28,266 nt of DNA from Bacteroides sp. (GTDB lineage Bacteria > Bacteroidota > Bacteroidia > Bacteroidales > SM23-62). Below, piece by piece: positions 17,028-25,274 of this stretch. Under the pieces are notes generated by a model. The model saw only the letters and a list, made by a program, of their open reading frames with translations. It ran no database searches and was not told where the DNA came from. The stretch is taken from the NCBI GenBank assembly GCA_030589965.1, contig JAUUZM010000001.1:1-28266 (forward strand), read 5' to 3'. The first letter of the stretch is position 1; every line of letters starts with the position of its first letter. Position numbers and translations under genes: made by a program.

Positions 17028-17480
17028 CTATTTGGACTCTCGTTCATCGTCCGAGTAACCATAGATGTATAGGGAATGATGTGAAGGTTTGAAGTTATTC
17101 AGCTCGCATGCGGTCTTGATGATTTCATCAATTCTGGGGTCACAAAACTCGATTACCTTGCCAGAATCCATGTCGATCAGGTGATCATGCTGCATGCAAT
17201 GATAAGCTTTTTCAAACTGTGCTATATTCTTACCAAACTGGTGTTTAATCACCAGATTGCAGTCCAGTAAAAGTTCAATGGTATTATACAGTGTGGCACG
17301 GCTGACCCTGTAATTCTTATTCTTCATGAAGATATACAGGGATTCGATATCAAAATGCCCGTCACGCGAGTATATCTCCTCAAGAATAGCATAGCGTTCA
17401 GGAGTCTTTCTATGCCCTTTTTTTTCCAGGTATTCGGTGAAAATCTTCTTAACCGTCTCCTTCGTTTCTTCACTAACCAT
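17028..17480 (-). CDS. Fur-family transcriptional regulator
   Basis: This 150-residue regulator has the Fur layout: a winged helix (about 10-88; HRKTPERYAILEEIYSRDGHFDIESLY and YRVSRATLYNTIELL) and a C-terminal dimerisation/metal domain. Likely regulatory-metal ligands H42, E90 and the H94/H98/H100 cluster are visible. The CxxC structural-zinc motif that usually follows the HxH cluster (HLICxxCGKV) is replaced by HLIDMDSGKV, and no second CxxC is present at the C-terminus. The metal sensed (Fe, Mn, Zn) or peroxide sensing (PerR) cannot be decided. It lies between relA/spoT (80-base gap) and purA (73-base gap), all on the minus strand. Confidence 0.9.
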   Translation of the reverse strand: MVSEETKETVKKIFTEYLEKKGHRKTPERYAILEEIYSRDGHFDIESLYIFMKNKNYRVSRATLYNTIELLLDCNLVIKHQFGKNIAQFEKAYHCMQHDHLIDMDSGKVIEFCDPRIDEIIKTACELNNFKPSHHSLYIYGYSDDERESK

Positions 17481-17560
17481 AAACAGACTAATTAAAAATA
17501 AAGAGGCTAAAATATACTATTTTTTCCGATTTAGGAAGGAAAAGAAATGATTTTCATCAC

Positions 17561-19795
17561 CTAGTCCTCAATCTTTTCTACCCTTTTAACAGAATCTACT
17601 CCTTTTATCTTAATCAGATTCATGATGAGATTGTTCAGGTCCTTGGTGTTATGAACATATAGGTCTATGCTTCCTTCAAATATGCCATCGTGGCTTACCA
17701 GGTTAATATTTCTCATATTAACGGACAATTCTTTGGAGATGACAGTAGTGATGTTATTATACATTCCGAATTTATCCACTCCCTGCAAGTGGATCCTTGA
17801 AAGGTAGCTTAATATCTTATGTGTAGTCCATTTTGCCGGGACGATACGGTTTCCCTGACTTGACATCAGTTTGATGGCCTTGGGACATTTACCCTTATGG
17901 ATTACAACCGAGCCATCCTGGTTCCGGTAACCAATAACATCATCGCCTGGAATAGGATTACAGCATTTTGCAATGGAGAATTCAGCTTCCGTGTCGTCCA
18001 GGTTTTCTCTGATCATAAAATGGGCTCCTGAGTAGGCAGGGTCGAAAGACTTTTTATCAGTGCTGGGTTTCTTGGAGGAAGAAGTAAACTGAAGTTCCCA
18101 GTATCTGATCCATTTGTTCTTGGTATTTTTTCGAAGGATTTTTTTCAGGTCCTCAAGGGTAATTATTCCTGTGCCGATTTTACTGTAAAGATGATCCTTG
18201 GTTCTTACATCATATGCAGGTAGAAGTTTCTTGAATATCCGGCCGGATGGTTTCAGGTTATATTCATTCAGTTTATCCTCAAGTAACTTTTTCCCCTTTT
18301 GAATTCTGTCCTTGTTTTCGGCCTTAATTGCGGCCTTAATGGCAGATTTTGCTTTGGCAGTGGTTACATAATACAACCATTCCCTGCTTGCCCGCTGGCT
18401 GTCTGAAGTTAATATTTCCACCTGATCCCCGCTGTACAGGATATGGTTCAGAGAAACCAGTTTATGATTGATCTTGGCTCCGATTGCCCTGTTGCCGACT
18501 TCTGTGTGGATTTCGTATGCAAAGTCCAGTGCAGTTGCCTGTTTTGGCAATGATTTAATATGTCCCTTGGGTGTAAAAACCAGGATTTCTGAGGCAAAAA
18601 GGTTAAGCTTGAAGTCATCCAGGAATTCAAGGGCATTGGAGTCAGGGTTTTCCAGCAGTTCCCGGATCTTCTTGATCCACCCATCCAGTCCCTCACTGCT
18701 TCCCTTTCCTGCCTGTTTGTACATCCAGTGGGCAGCGAAACCCCGCTCGGCGATCTCATCCATCCTCCGGGATCGGATCTGTACTTCAACCCATTTACCT
18801 TCCGGTCCCATTACGGTTACATGAAGGGCCTCATACCCGTTAGCCTTTGGGGTTGATACCCAGTCCCGTATCCGGTCCGGTTTAGGCTTGTAGGTGTCTG
18901 TGATTATTGAATAAATATTCCAGCACTGAGTTTTCTCAGGAACATCTTCCAACCCTTCAAATACAATCCTGATGGCAAGAAGGTCATATATCTCTTCGAA
19001 AGGTATATTCTTCGTTTGCATTTTGTTCCAGGTCGAATATATTGATTTGGGCCTGCCGGTAATATCAAAATCATACCCTTCGTTCTCCAGCTTGTCAATC
19101 AGGGGGAGCGCAAATGAGTTGATCATATGGGCTCTTTTCTTTTCATTATCAGTAATTCTTGATACCAGGTCCTGGTATACCTTGGGATATCTATACTTGA
19201 GACTGAGGTCTTCCAGCTCTGTTTTGATGGCATATAATCCCAGCCGGTGTGCCAGAGGGGCATACAGGTAGGTTGTTTCCCCGCTAATCTTGATCTGTTT
19301 ATTAGGAGGCATGGAACTCAGTGTCCGCATATTATGCAGGCGGTCAGCCAATTTAATCAGGATCACCCTGACATCATCGGAGAGGGTAAGCAGCATCTTC
19401 CTGAAATTCTCTGCCTGGAGTGAAGATTTATTATCGAAAACATCAGAAATTTTTGTCAGTCCGTCAATAATGGAAGCTACCTTTTTTCCAAAGTGATTCT
19501 CTATGTCTTCGATTGTATAATCAGTATCTTCAACAACATCGTGCAGAATTGCACAAATGACAGCTTTTGCACCCAGGCCAATCTCAGTGGTCACGATTTT
19601 TGCAACAGCAATAGGGTGGAGGATGTAAGGTTCTCCTGACTTCCTTCGCATTCCATCATGGGCTTCTTTCGCGAGGCGGAAAGCTTTACGGATAAGTCGC
19701 TGATCTGTTTTGCTCTCACAATGTGTGCAATTCAATATCAAATTTTCGAATTCCTTCTGAATCAGCTCTTCTTCCGGTTTGGTCAGGACGTTCAT
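17561..19795 (-). CDS. Bifunctional (p)ppGpp synthetase/hydrolase, RelA/SpoT family
   Basis: This 744-residue long-form RSH protein makes and degrades the stringent-response alarmone (p)ppGpp. The N-terminal HD hydrolase (about 35-200) keeps its key residues: H60, H85-D86, E89-D90 and D151. The synthetase domain (about 240-360) keeps YDLLAIRI (D271), the G-loop NGYEALH (Y321) and EVQIR (E337), so both activities should be present. A TGS domain (about 404-465), a helical region, a conserved-cysteine segment (CCNPIPGDDVIGY, about 611-623) and a C-terminal ACT domain (about 665-740) follow. The length and domain order are those of Rel/SpoT. The start is ATG at 19795. Downstream on the same strand are the Fur-family gene and purA. 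Confidence 0.95.
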   Translation of the reverse strand: MNVLTKPEEELIQKEFENLILNCTHCESKTDQRLIRKAFRLAKEAHDGMRRKSGEPYILHPIAVAKIVTTEIGLGAKAVICAILHDVVEDTDYTIEDIENHFGKKVASIIDGLTKISDVFDNKSSLQAENFRKMLLTLSDDVRVILIKLADRLHNMRTLSSMPPNKQIKISGETTYLYAPLAHRLGLYAIKTELEDLSLKYRYPKVYQDLVSRITDNEKKRAHMINSFALPLIDKLENEGYDFDITGRPKSIYSTWNKMQTKNIPFEEIYDLLAIRIVFEGLEDVPEKTQCWNIYSIITDTYKPKPDRIRDWVSTPKANGYEALHVTVMGPEGKWVEVQIRSRRMDEIAERGFAAHWMYKQAGKGSSEGLDGWIKKIRELLENPDSNALEFLDDFKLNLFASEILVFTPKGHIKSLPKQATALDFAYEIHTEVGNRAIGAKINHKLVSLNHILYSGDQVEILTSDSQRASREWLYYVTTAKAKSAIKAAIKAENKDRIQKGKKLLEDKLNEYNLKPSGRIFKKLLPAYDVRTKDHLYSKIGTGIITLEDLKKILRKNTKNKWIRYWELQFTSSSKKPSTDKKSFDPAYSGAHFMIRENLDDTEAEFSIAKCCNPIPGDDVIGYRNQDGSVVIHKGKCPKAIKLMSSQGNRIVPAKWTTHKILSYLSRIHLQGVDKFGMYNNITTVISKELSVNMRNINLVSHDGIFEGSIDLYVHNTKDLNNLIMNLIKIKGVDSVKRVEKIED

Positions 19796-19872
19796 AGTAT
19801 CGTAGAGATCAGGGGAGTAAAATTAACTAAAAAAATCTTAGGAAAGGCTGCCAATCCGGGATGATAAGAGCC

Positions 19873-21402
19873 CTATGGGTAGAACACTGTGATTTCTCCC
19901 GTTTTCTCAACTTCAATTCCGCTTGAAGTGGTCAGTTTGATATAGTATACATATACTCCTTCAGGGACTTTCTGACCTCCTTTGATGGATCCGTCCCAGG
20001 CATAGCTACAGGGATCTTCATCTAACATGGGTGGCTGTTCTGTGTGGAATATTTTTGATCCCCAACGGTCAAATACCATAAAAATGTATTCTTTGGGGAT
20101 AAATGTAAGGGCAGGTTTAATGCAATCATTAATGCCATCATCATTAGGGGTAAAAGCATTGGCCATAGTAATTTCCGGCACTACGCTAATGCAGCCACGA
20201 TTTGACCAGCTTGATCCTCTATCCCCTAATGTTCCGCTGTTCTCAACGGCTTCTACATAATAACAAATTTCATCTTCAAATTTCTCCGGGTCAAATTCAC
20301 TGAGATCATCATGAAAAACCATATCCGGGTAGACAACAATCTCGAGGGGCTGGGGACCGCTGCGATTTATATCGCGGTATACCTGGTAATACTCTACTCC
20401 GGCTTCATACTCAACATAGGGAGTCCAGGAAAGACTGGCAAGTAATCCCTCGCTGGAAGCTGAAAGCACAATATTTCCGGCAATGTTTGATCCCGTAACG
20501 GGACTATCGCAGACGTCAAGGGAATAAAGCTTGTACTGGTATTGCTTTTCAGTCGATAATACCGGGTCAGTATAGGTAAGGCTATGTTCTACATCCCGGA
20601 TAATTTCATCAGCCACAAAAGGTTTCCCAGGCCCGGTGGCTTTGAATATTTGGTAACTGCTGACTTGGGCTTCTGGATCTATTGTGAATTTTAATTTCAC
20701 TGAATCTGGGTCTAATGCAGATGCAGACTCTGCATTTATCCATGCAGGATGAATGGGGTGGCTGATATTCTGGCAGACTATATTGGAAAATGAATAGGTG
20801 CCATCATTTTTTATTGCCTTGATAAAATAACAATAGCTGCGATTGTCGAAGATATTAAGATGAAGCTGAGTGGTATCCTTTGTTCCTCCCTCTTCCAATA
20901 TGCTATAGGAGTCTTGATTTTCCCGGAAATACACATCATATCTAACCAGGTTACCCCCCCAGCCCTTATAAGATGTCCACTCCAGAAGCATCTGTTTGCT
21001 GCAGGAATCATAATCGGTAGTAAGATGTATTGTGGTATGTGAATCAAAGAAACTACTCTTTAATCCGCTTGAATCGATTGCCTGGACTGTAAATGAGCGG
21101 GATTTATTCGTTGTCACCTCCTTCTTATAGGTATATTTCGTGGTATTGCCATCGACAGTGTCTAAAGTAGGGAACGGGTAGGTTTGTCCCAATATATCCG
21201 TTGTATCAAAAAACATGGTATATTTTTCTACATCATCAGAAATACTCGCCTTCCACTCAATAACTGTACGTTGTGTGCTTGTATCCACTGAAACACGGAC
21301 GATTTCCGGATGTTTAGGATGAGGGTCACCCTGAGCCATCAAGGAAGTCTCGATAGCAAACAGGAGCAAACCCCAAAGGATATGGAAAAAATGTTTATTC
21401 AA
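19873..21402 (-). CDS. Secreted FN3-like protein with T9SS type B sorting domain
   Basis: This 509-residue exported protein has a signal peptide (residues 1-23, ending SLMAQ), about four fibronectin-type-III-like beta-sandwich modules (roughly 30-125, 126-218, 219-312, 313-408) with paired cysteines, and a C-terminal gliding-motility-associated (CHU_C) domain. That domain starts at NAFTPNDDGINDCIKP and contains FMVFDRWGSKIF, AWDGSIKGGQKVPEG and YYIKL. The domain directs secretion and surface attachment by the type IX system, so the protein is probably a cell-surface adhesin or structural protein. The only start compatible with the signal peptide is TTG at 21402; no upstream in-frame ATG was found. 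No T9SS machinery gene is nearby. The 153-base gap to the divergent CLC gene holds no clear further feature. Confidence 0.88.
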   Translation of the reverse strand: MNKHFFHILWGLLLFAIETSLMAQGDPHPKHPEIVRVSVDTSTQRTVIEWKASISDDVEKYTMFFDTTDILGQTYPFPTLDTVDGNTTKYTYKKEVTTNKSRSFTVQAIDSSGLKSSFFDSHTTIHLTTDYDSCSKQMLLEWTSYKGWGGNLVRYDVYFRENQDSYSILEEGGTKDTTQLHLNIFDNRSYCYFIKAIKNDGTYSFSNIVCQNISHPIHPAWINAESASALDPDSVKLKFTIDPEAQVSSYQIFKATGPGKPFVADEIIRDVEHSLTYTDPVLSTEKQYQYKLYSLDVCDSPVTGSNIAGNIVLSASSEGLLASLSWTPYVEYEAGVEYYQVYRDINRSGPQPLEIVVYPDMVFHDDLSEFDPEKFEDEICYYVEAVENSGTLGDRGSSWSNRGCISVVPEITMANAFTPNDDGINDCIKPALTFIPKEYIFMVFDRWGSKIFHTEQPPMLDEDPCSYAWDGSIKGGQKVPEGVYVYYIKLTTSSGIEVEKTGEITVFYP

Positions 21403-21555
21403 AATACTTATCCAGGATTGAAAACTAAAACTAATAATAAAATCATAGATCCCATTACTGTTTTTAATAACGAATGGATATAAATAATTGATATCCTGAA
21501 AATAAGCTTTCCATATTAATCGTTAATACCGTCTTGTTTACTAATTTTGTGCTTC

Positions 21556-23325
21556 ATGCATAAATTGAGCATATACAAACGTTTGTTTCTTCTGAGAATC
21601 AAGCATGTAGGCCAGAAGCAGTTCATTCTTATCCTGAGTGCCCTGATTGGTCTTTTTGTTGGTCTGGGGGCGGTGGTAATTAAAAACCTGGTGCATCTTA
21701 TCCAGAGACTTACCGAGACCATTGCAGACAATACCCACATCTATCTTTACTTTATTTTTCCATCCATAGGTATTTTATTGGCTGTCATGTTCATCAAGTA
21801 TATCAACCGGCGACCTGTTCAGCACGGGATTCCTGGTGTTCTGCATGCTATTTCCCGAAAAAACGGAATAATCAACCGGCATAATCTCTATTCTTCAATT
21901 ATTACCTCCTCCCTGACTGTCGGTTTCGGAGGAAGTGTTGGTTTGGAGGGACCTACCGTTGCCACAGGTGCTGCTATCGGTTCAAACATCGGGCGTTGGT
22001 TCCGCTTGAGTTATAAGGATGTTACCCTGCTGCTGGGTTGTGCCTGTGCCGGAGCCATGTCTGCCATTTTTAAAGCACCCATTGCAGCCATTGTATTTGC
22101 CCTTGAAGTAATCATGCTCGATCTCACCCTGGCATCCCTGGTTCCATTGCTTGTTGCCTCGGCTACTGCGGCCATGACTTCCTATCTATTCATGGGACAG
22201 AACGTTCTCTATTCGGTGAATATCCAGGATGTTTTTATAATGAAACATGTGCCCTACTATCTTATACTGGGTGTGGCAGCCGGACTGATGTCAGCGTATT
22301 TTACAAAGATGTACATGTTTGTAACCGGCCTGTTTGAAAAAATTCCGAGTATCTGGATTCGTTTATCTGTTGGGGGACTTGCCCTGGGGGTTCTTGTTTT
22401 CCTGATTCCATCCCTCTACGGGGAAGGTTATGAACCCATTAACTCTGTCCTTAACGGGAATTATAATTACATCTTCGAACACGCCCTCTATGAAAAATGG
22501 AGTAATTCAGCCCTGGCAATGCTGGTCATCCTCTTTTTTATCCTGGCTTTTAAGGTCATAGCTACTAGCGTAACTTTCGGTGCCGGGGGAATTGGGGGTA
22601 TTTTTGCTCCTTCTCTTTTTCTGGGTTCCAACTTAGGATTATTAACCGCCAAGCTCCTGAACCTCCTTGGTGCGGAAGTCCCGGTGAATAATTTCGCCCT
22701 GATCGGTATGGCTGGACTTATCGCCGGGGTAATTCATGCTCCCCTTACAGCCATCTTCCTGATTGCAGAAATTACCGGCGGATATGAACTGTTTTTCCCG
22801 CTTATGCTGGTGGCCACTATTTCTTATGCTACAACCAGGGTCTTTACTGCAAATTCGGTTTATACGATCCAGCTTGCCAAGAGGGGAGACCTGATGACCC
22901 ATGACAGGGATAAAAATGTACTTCTCATGATGAAGGTTAATAATCTTATCGAAAGGGATTTCAATAAGATACATCCTGAAGCTACTCTGGGTGACCTTAT
23001 CAAGGTAATTAAGAAAGCTCACAGAAATATCTTCCCGGTCGTGGATGAGGACGGAATCTTTCATGGGATTGTCAAAATGGATGATATCCGACATATAATG
23101 TTCGATACGGACAGCTGGGATACAGTCACGGTGAGGGACCTGATGTTCATGCCTCAGTTCACCATCAATAAGGATGAATCAATGGAGGAAGTAACCCGCA
23201 AGTTCCATACCAGCAGCCGTTATAATATTGCCGTATTGAACGAAGGCAAATACATCGGATTTGTTTCCCGGGCAAAGGTATTCTCCGCTTACAGGGAGAT
23301 GCTCAAGAAGATTTCGAGGGATTAG
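21556..23325 (+). CDS. CLC-family chloride channel/antiporter with CBS pair
   Basis: This 589-residue membrane protein has about a dozen hydrophobic helices (20-440) carrying CLC signatures: QHGIPGV in the place of the GSGIP filter segment (His replaces the usual Ser), GSVGLEGPTVATG with the gating glutamate E131, and GAGGIGGIFAPSLFLG (346-352 filter). The cytosolic tail (about 450-580) is a pair of CBS domains, usually a nucleotide-binding regulatory module. Whether it is a channel or a chloride/proton exchanger cannot be settled here. The frame is open from a TTG at 21547, but I choose the ATG at 21556 (MHKLSIYKR). It diverges from the T9SS protein gene and converges on the DUF5684 gene. 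Confidence 0.92.
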   Translation: MHKLSIYKRLFLLRIKHVGQKQFILILSALIGLFVGLGAVVIKNLVHLIQRLTETIADNTHIYLYFIFPSIGILLAVMFIKYINRRPVQHGIPGVLHAISRKNGIINRHNLYSSIITSSLTVGFGGSVGLEGPTVATGAAIGSNIGRWFRLSYKDVTLLLGCACAGAMSAIFKAPIAAIVFALEVIMLDLTLASLVPLLVASATAAMTSYLFMGQNVLYSVNIQDVFIMKHVPYYLILGVAAGLMSAYFTKMYMFVTGLFEKIPSIWIRLSVGGLALGVLVFLIPSLYGEGYEPINSVLNGNYNYIFEHALYEKWSNSALAMLVILFFILAFKVIATSVTFGAGGIGGIFAPSLFLGSNLGLLTAKLLNLLGAEVPVNNFALIGMAGLIAGVIHAPLTAIFLIAEITGGYELFFPLMLVATISYATTRVFTANSVYTIQLAKRGDLMTHDRDKNVLLMMKVNNLIERDFNKIHPEATLGDLIKVIKKAHRNIFPVVDEDGIFHGIVKMDDIRHIMFDTDSWDTVTVRDLMFMPQFTINKDESMEEVTRKFHTSSRYNIAVLNEGKYIGFVSRAKVFSAYREMLKKISRD

Positions 23326-23341
23326 ATTTTCATGGATAAGG

Positions 23342-23372
23342 CTAAAAAAAGCACCGAATAACTCAGTGCTTT
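23342..23372 (-). terminator. Rho-independent terminator after the DUF5684 gene
   Basis: Read on the minus strand, AAAGCAC (23372-23366) pairs with GTGCTTT (23354-23348) and a run of seven Ts follows the stem. It lies 26 bases past the stop of the minus-strand gene. On the plus strand only TTT follows the stem, so it would work poorly for the CLC gene. Confidence 0.7.
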
Positions 23373-23397
23373 GGCAATTAAATTCGCTATTGCTTTA

Positions 23398-23730
23398 TTA
23401 TGGCTTCTTATAATTGGCATCACCAAATGCGAGCAATGGCCAGAATACAAAAGGTAAAAATATCATGCCTACCGTAAATCCGGTACCTTTTCCAAAGGCA
23501 TGAGCAATAGCATTGAAAGTCATGATAAGAAAAACAATGTTAGCAAAGGGAACTAGAAGAATCATGACTACCCACCATCCGGGTTTTCCAGCTACCTGAA
23601 CAAGTTCAATGATGTTCCAGATTGGGACAATTTGAGAGACACCGGGGCGTCCGGCCTTACCAATCGTAATCCAAAGGCTGACAATCAATAAAAGAATCAC
23701 GATTACATAAATAACAATTGCTGCTTCCAT
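23398..23730 (-). CDS. Small membrane protein, DUF5684 family
   Basis: This 110-residue protein has four hydrophobic helices and the pattern of the DUF5684 family: KAGRPGVSQIVPIWN after the first helix, AGKPGWWVVMILLVPFANIVF, HAFGKGTGFTVGMIFLPF and a closing FGDANYKKP. The family has no established function; members are often annotated as hypothetical or, misleadingly, as signal-peptidase-like. It starts with ATG at 23730, has a promoter-like element upstream (TTTG-N20-TAATTTG on the minus strand, about 23764-23795) and is followed by a terminator, so it is probably transcribed alone. It is divergent from glyA and convergent with the CLC gene. Confidence 0.85.
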   Translation of the reverse strand: MEAAIVIYVIVILLLIVSLWITIGKAGRPGVSQIVPIWNIIELVQVAGKPGWWVVMILLVPFANIVFLIMTFNAIAHAFGKGTGFTVGMIFLPFVFWPLLAFGDANYKKP

Positions 23731-23840
23731 AATACTTATTTAGTTAGAAATGGTAATGACTTGACTGATCAAATTAATGGTAATTTTCAGTAAAAGCAAA
23801 TTTTAAAGATTTTTTGGATTGAAATATTATTCATAAATAA

Positions 23841-23871
23841 TTTCCTTCTCTCTTCTAAACCCTTAATTTTG
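23841..23871 (+). promoter_or_regulatory. Candidate promoter of glyA
   Basis: TTTC (23841-23844) is followed after 19 bases by TAATTTTG (23864-23871), an exact match to the Bacteroidota -7 element TAnnTTTG with correct spacing. Transcription would start near 23878, which puts the long hairpin at 23895-23969 inside the glyA leader. Confidence 0.52.
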
Positions 23872-23894
23872 AAGATTCAATTTTTGCTAATCTC

Positions 23895-23969
23895 ATAATG
23901 AATTGAAAAAGAAAAAAGCCGACTTCATCGCATGGCGATGTCGAGGCGGTTTCTTATTCAATTCATTAT
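23895..23969. promoter_or_regulatory. Long imperfect hairpin in the glyA leader
   Basis: Two 20-base arms (23895-23914 and 23950-23969) are complementary with one mismatch. They enclose a GC-rich inner hairpin whose core is CATCGC-ATG-GCGATG (23926-23940), with flanking CGA/TCG and GC/GC pairs. The element ends 12 bases before the glyA ATG. On the minus strand the inner hairpin is followed by TTTTTTCTTTTT, so it could act as an intrinsic terminator for antisense transcription. On the plus strand it would be a strong structure in the 5' leader. The rest of the 251-base gap (23731-23981) is AT-rich and holds only the candidate promoters. Confidence 0.65.
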
Positions 23970-23981
23970 AAATCAATAAAA

Positions 23982-25262
23982 ATGAACAGAGACGAAACTA
24001 TTTTTAACCTTATCCAGCAGGAGAAGGAAAGGCAAATGCATGGCATTGAACTAATTGCATCAGAAAATTTTGTCAGCGAGCAGGTATTGGAGGCAATGGG
24101 TTCATGCCTGACGAATAAATATGCTGAAGGCCTGCCGGGAAAAAGGTATTATGGCGGTTGCCAGGTAGTTGATCAGACAGAACAGCTGGCCATTGACCGG
24201 GCTAAAGAACTTTTTAATGCAACCTGGGTAAATGTGCAGCCGCATTCAGGGGCCCAGGCAAACGCAGCCGTGATGCTTGCTGTTTTGAAACCGGGTGATA
24301 CTTTTCTTGGACTTGATCTCTCACACGGTGGACACCTGACTCATGGTTCATTTGTTAATTTTTCAGGGATACTGTACAATCCAGTAGCCTATGGAGTGAA
24401 AAAAGAGACTGGCCAGGTTGATTATGATATGATGGCAGAGGTAGCCAGGAAGGAAAAACCAAAACTGATTGTGGCTGGAGCGTCTGCTTATTCCCGTGAT
24501 TGGGATTTCAAGCGTATGCGTGAAATTGCGGATGAGAACGGATGTCTCCTGATGGCGGATATTGCTCATCCTGCCGGACTTATAGCCACGGGATTGCTGA
24601 ATCATCCCTTCCCACATTGCCATATCGTCACAACCACTACACATAAAACACTTCGTGGTCCCCGTGGAGGAATGATCATGATGGGTGAGGATTTTGAGAA
24701 TCCCTGGGGACTATCCACTCCCAAAGGTAGGGTCAAGAAAATGTCTCAATTACTTGATTCTGCTGTATTTCCTGGCACACAGGGTGGGCCGCTTGAGCAT
24801 GTCATTGCGGCTAAAGCCGTCGCATTTGGAGAGGCACTGACGGAAAGCTATAAAGATTATATGATACAGGTTGTGAAGAATGCCGCAGTTATGGCGGATG
24901 CATTTATCTCCCTGGGTTATAAGGTAATATCTGATGGTACTGATAATCATTCCATGCTGATTGACCTCCGGCCGAAATATCCTGATATCACCGGTAGAAC
25001 AGTGGAAGATACCCTGGTTCTTGCTGATATAACAATAAATAAAAATATGGTCCCATTTGATGATCGCTCACCATTCCAGGCTTCAGGGATCAGGGTTGGT
25101 ACTCCAGCCTTAACCACACGTGGTGTTAAGGAGGATCTGATTGCTCCAATGGTTGAAATGATCGATGATGTAATTGCAAATCACAATGATGAAGCCAAAA
25201 TCAAGACAGTCAGGGAAAAGGTTAATGTCATGATGAAGGACTTCCCATTGTTTGCTTACTAA
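23982..25262 (+). CDS. glyA: Serine hydroxymethyltransferase
   Basis: This 426-residue cytosolic PLP enzyme interconverts serine plus THF with glycine plus 5,10-methylene-THF, the main entry of one-carbon units and the substrate of MetF. Visible motifs are ELIASENFVS near the N-terminus, NKYAEGLPGKRYYGG, VNVQPHSGAQAN, LSHGGHLTHG, MADIAHPAGLIA and TTTTHKTLRGPRGG with the PLP lysine K222. The length is normal for bacterial GlyA. The ATG at 23982 lies 12 bases after a long hairpin in the leader. A TauE/SafE-family exporter gene starts 12 bases downstream and is probably cotranscribed. Confidence 0.97.
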   Translation: MNRDETIFNLIQQEKERQMHGIELIASENFVSEQVLEAMGSCLTNKYAEGLPGKRYYGGCQVVDQTEQLAIDRAKELFNATWVNVQPHSGAQANAAVMLAVLKPGDTFLGLDLSHGGHLTHGSFVNFSGILYNPVAYGVKKETGQVDYDMMAEVARKEKPKLIVAGASAYSRDWDFKRMREIADENGCLLMADIAHPAGLIATGLLNHPFPHCHIVTTTTHKTLRGPRGGMIMMGEDFENPWGLSTPKGRVKKMSQLLDSAVFPGTQGGPLEHVIAAKAVAFGEALTESYKDYMIQVVKNAAVMADAFISLGYKVISDGTDNHSMLIDLRPKYPDITGRTVEDTLVLADITINKNMVPFDDRSPFQASGIRVGTPALTTRGVKEDLIAPMVEMIDDVIANHNDEAKIKTVREKVNVMMKDFPLFAY

Positions 25263-25274
25263 GCTCCGGCCAAA

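Noticed and set aside
21542..21549. Exact TAnnTTTG (TAATTTTG) just before the CLC gene
   Set aside because: No TTTG-like -33 element lies 19-20 bases upstream, and it would start transcription almost at the ATG, giving a leaderless mRNA. Chance is likelier.
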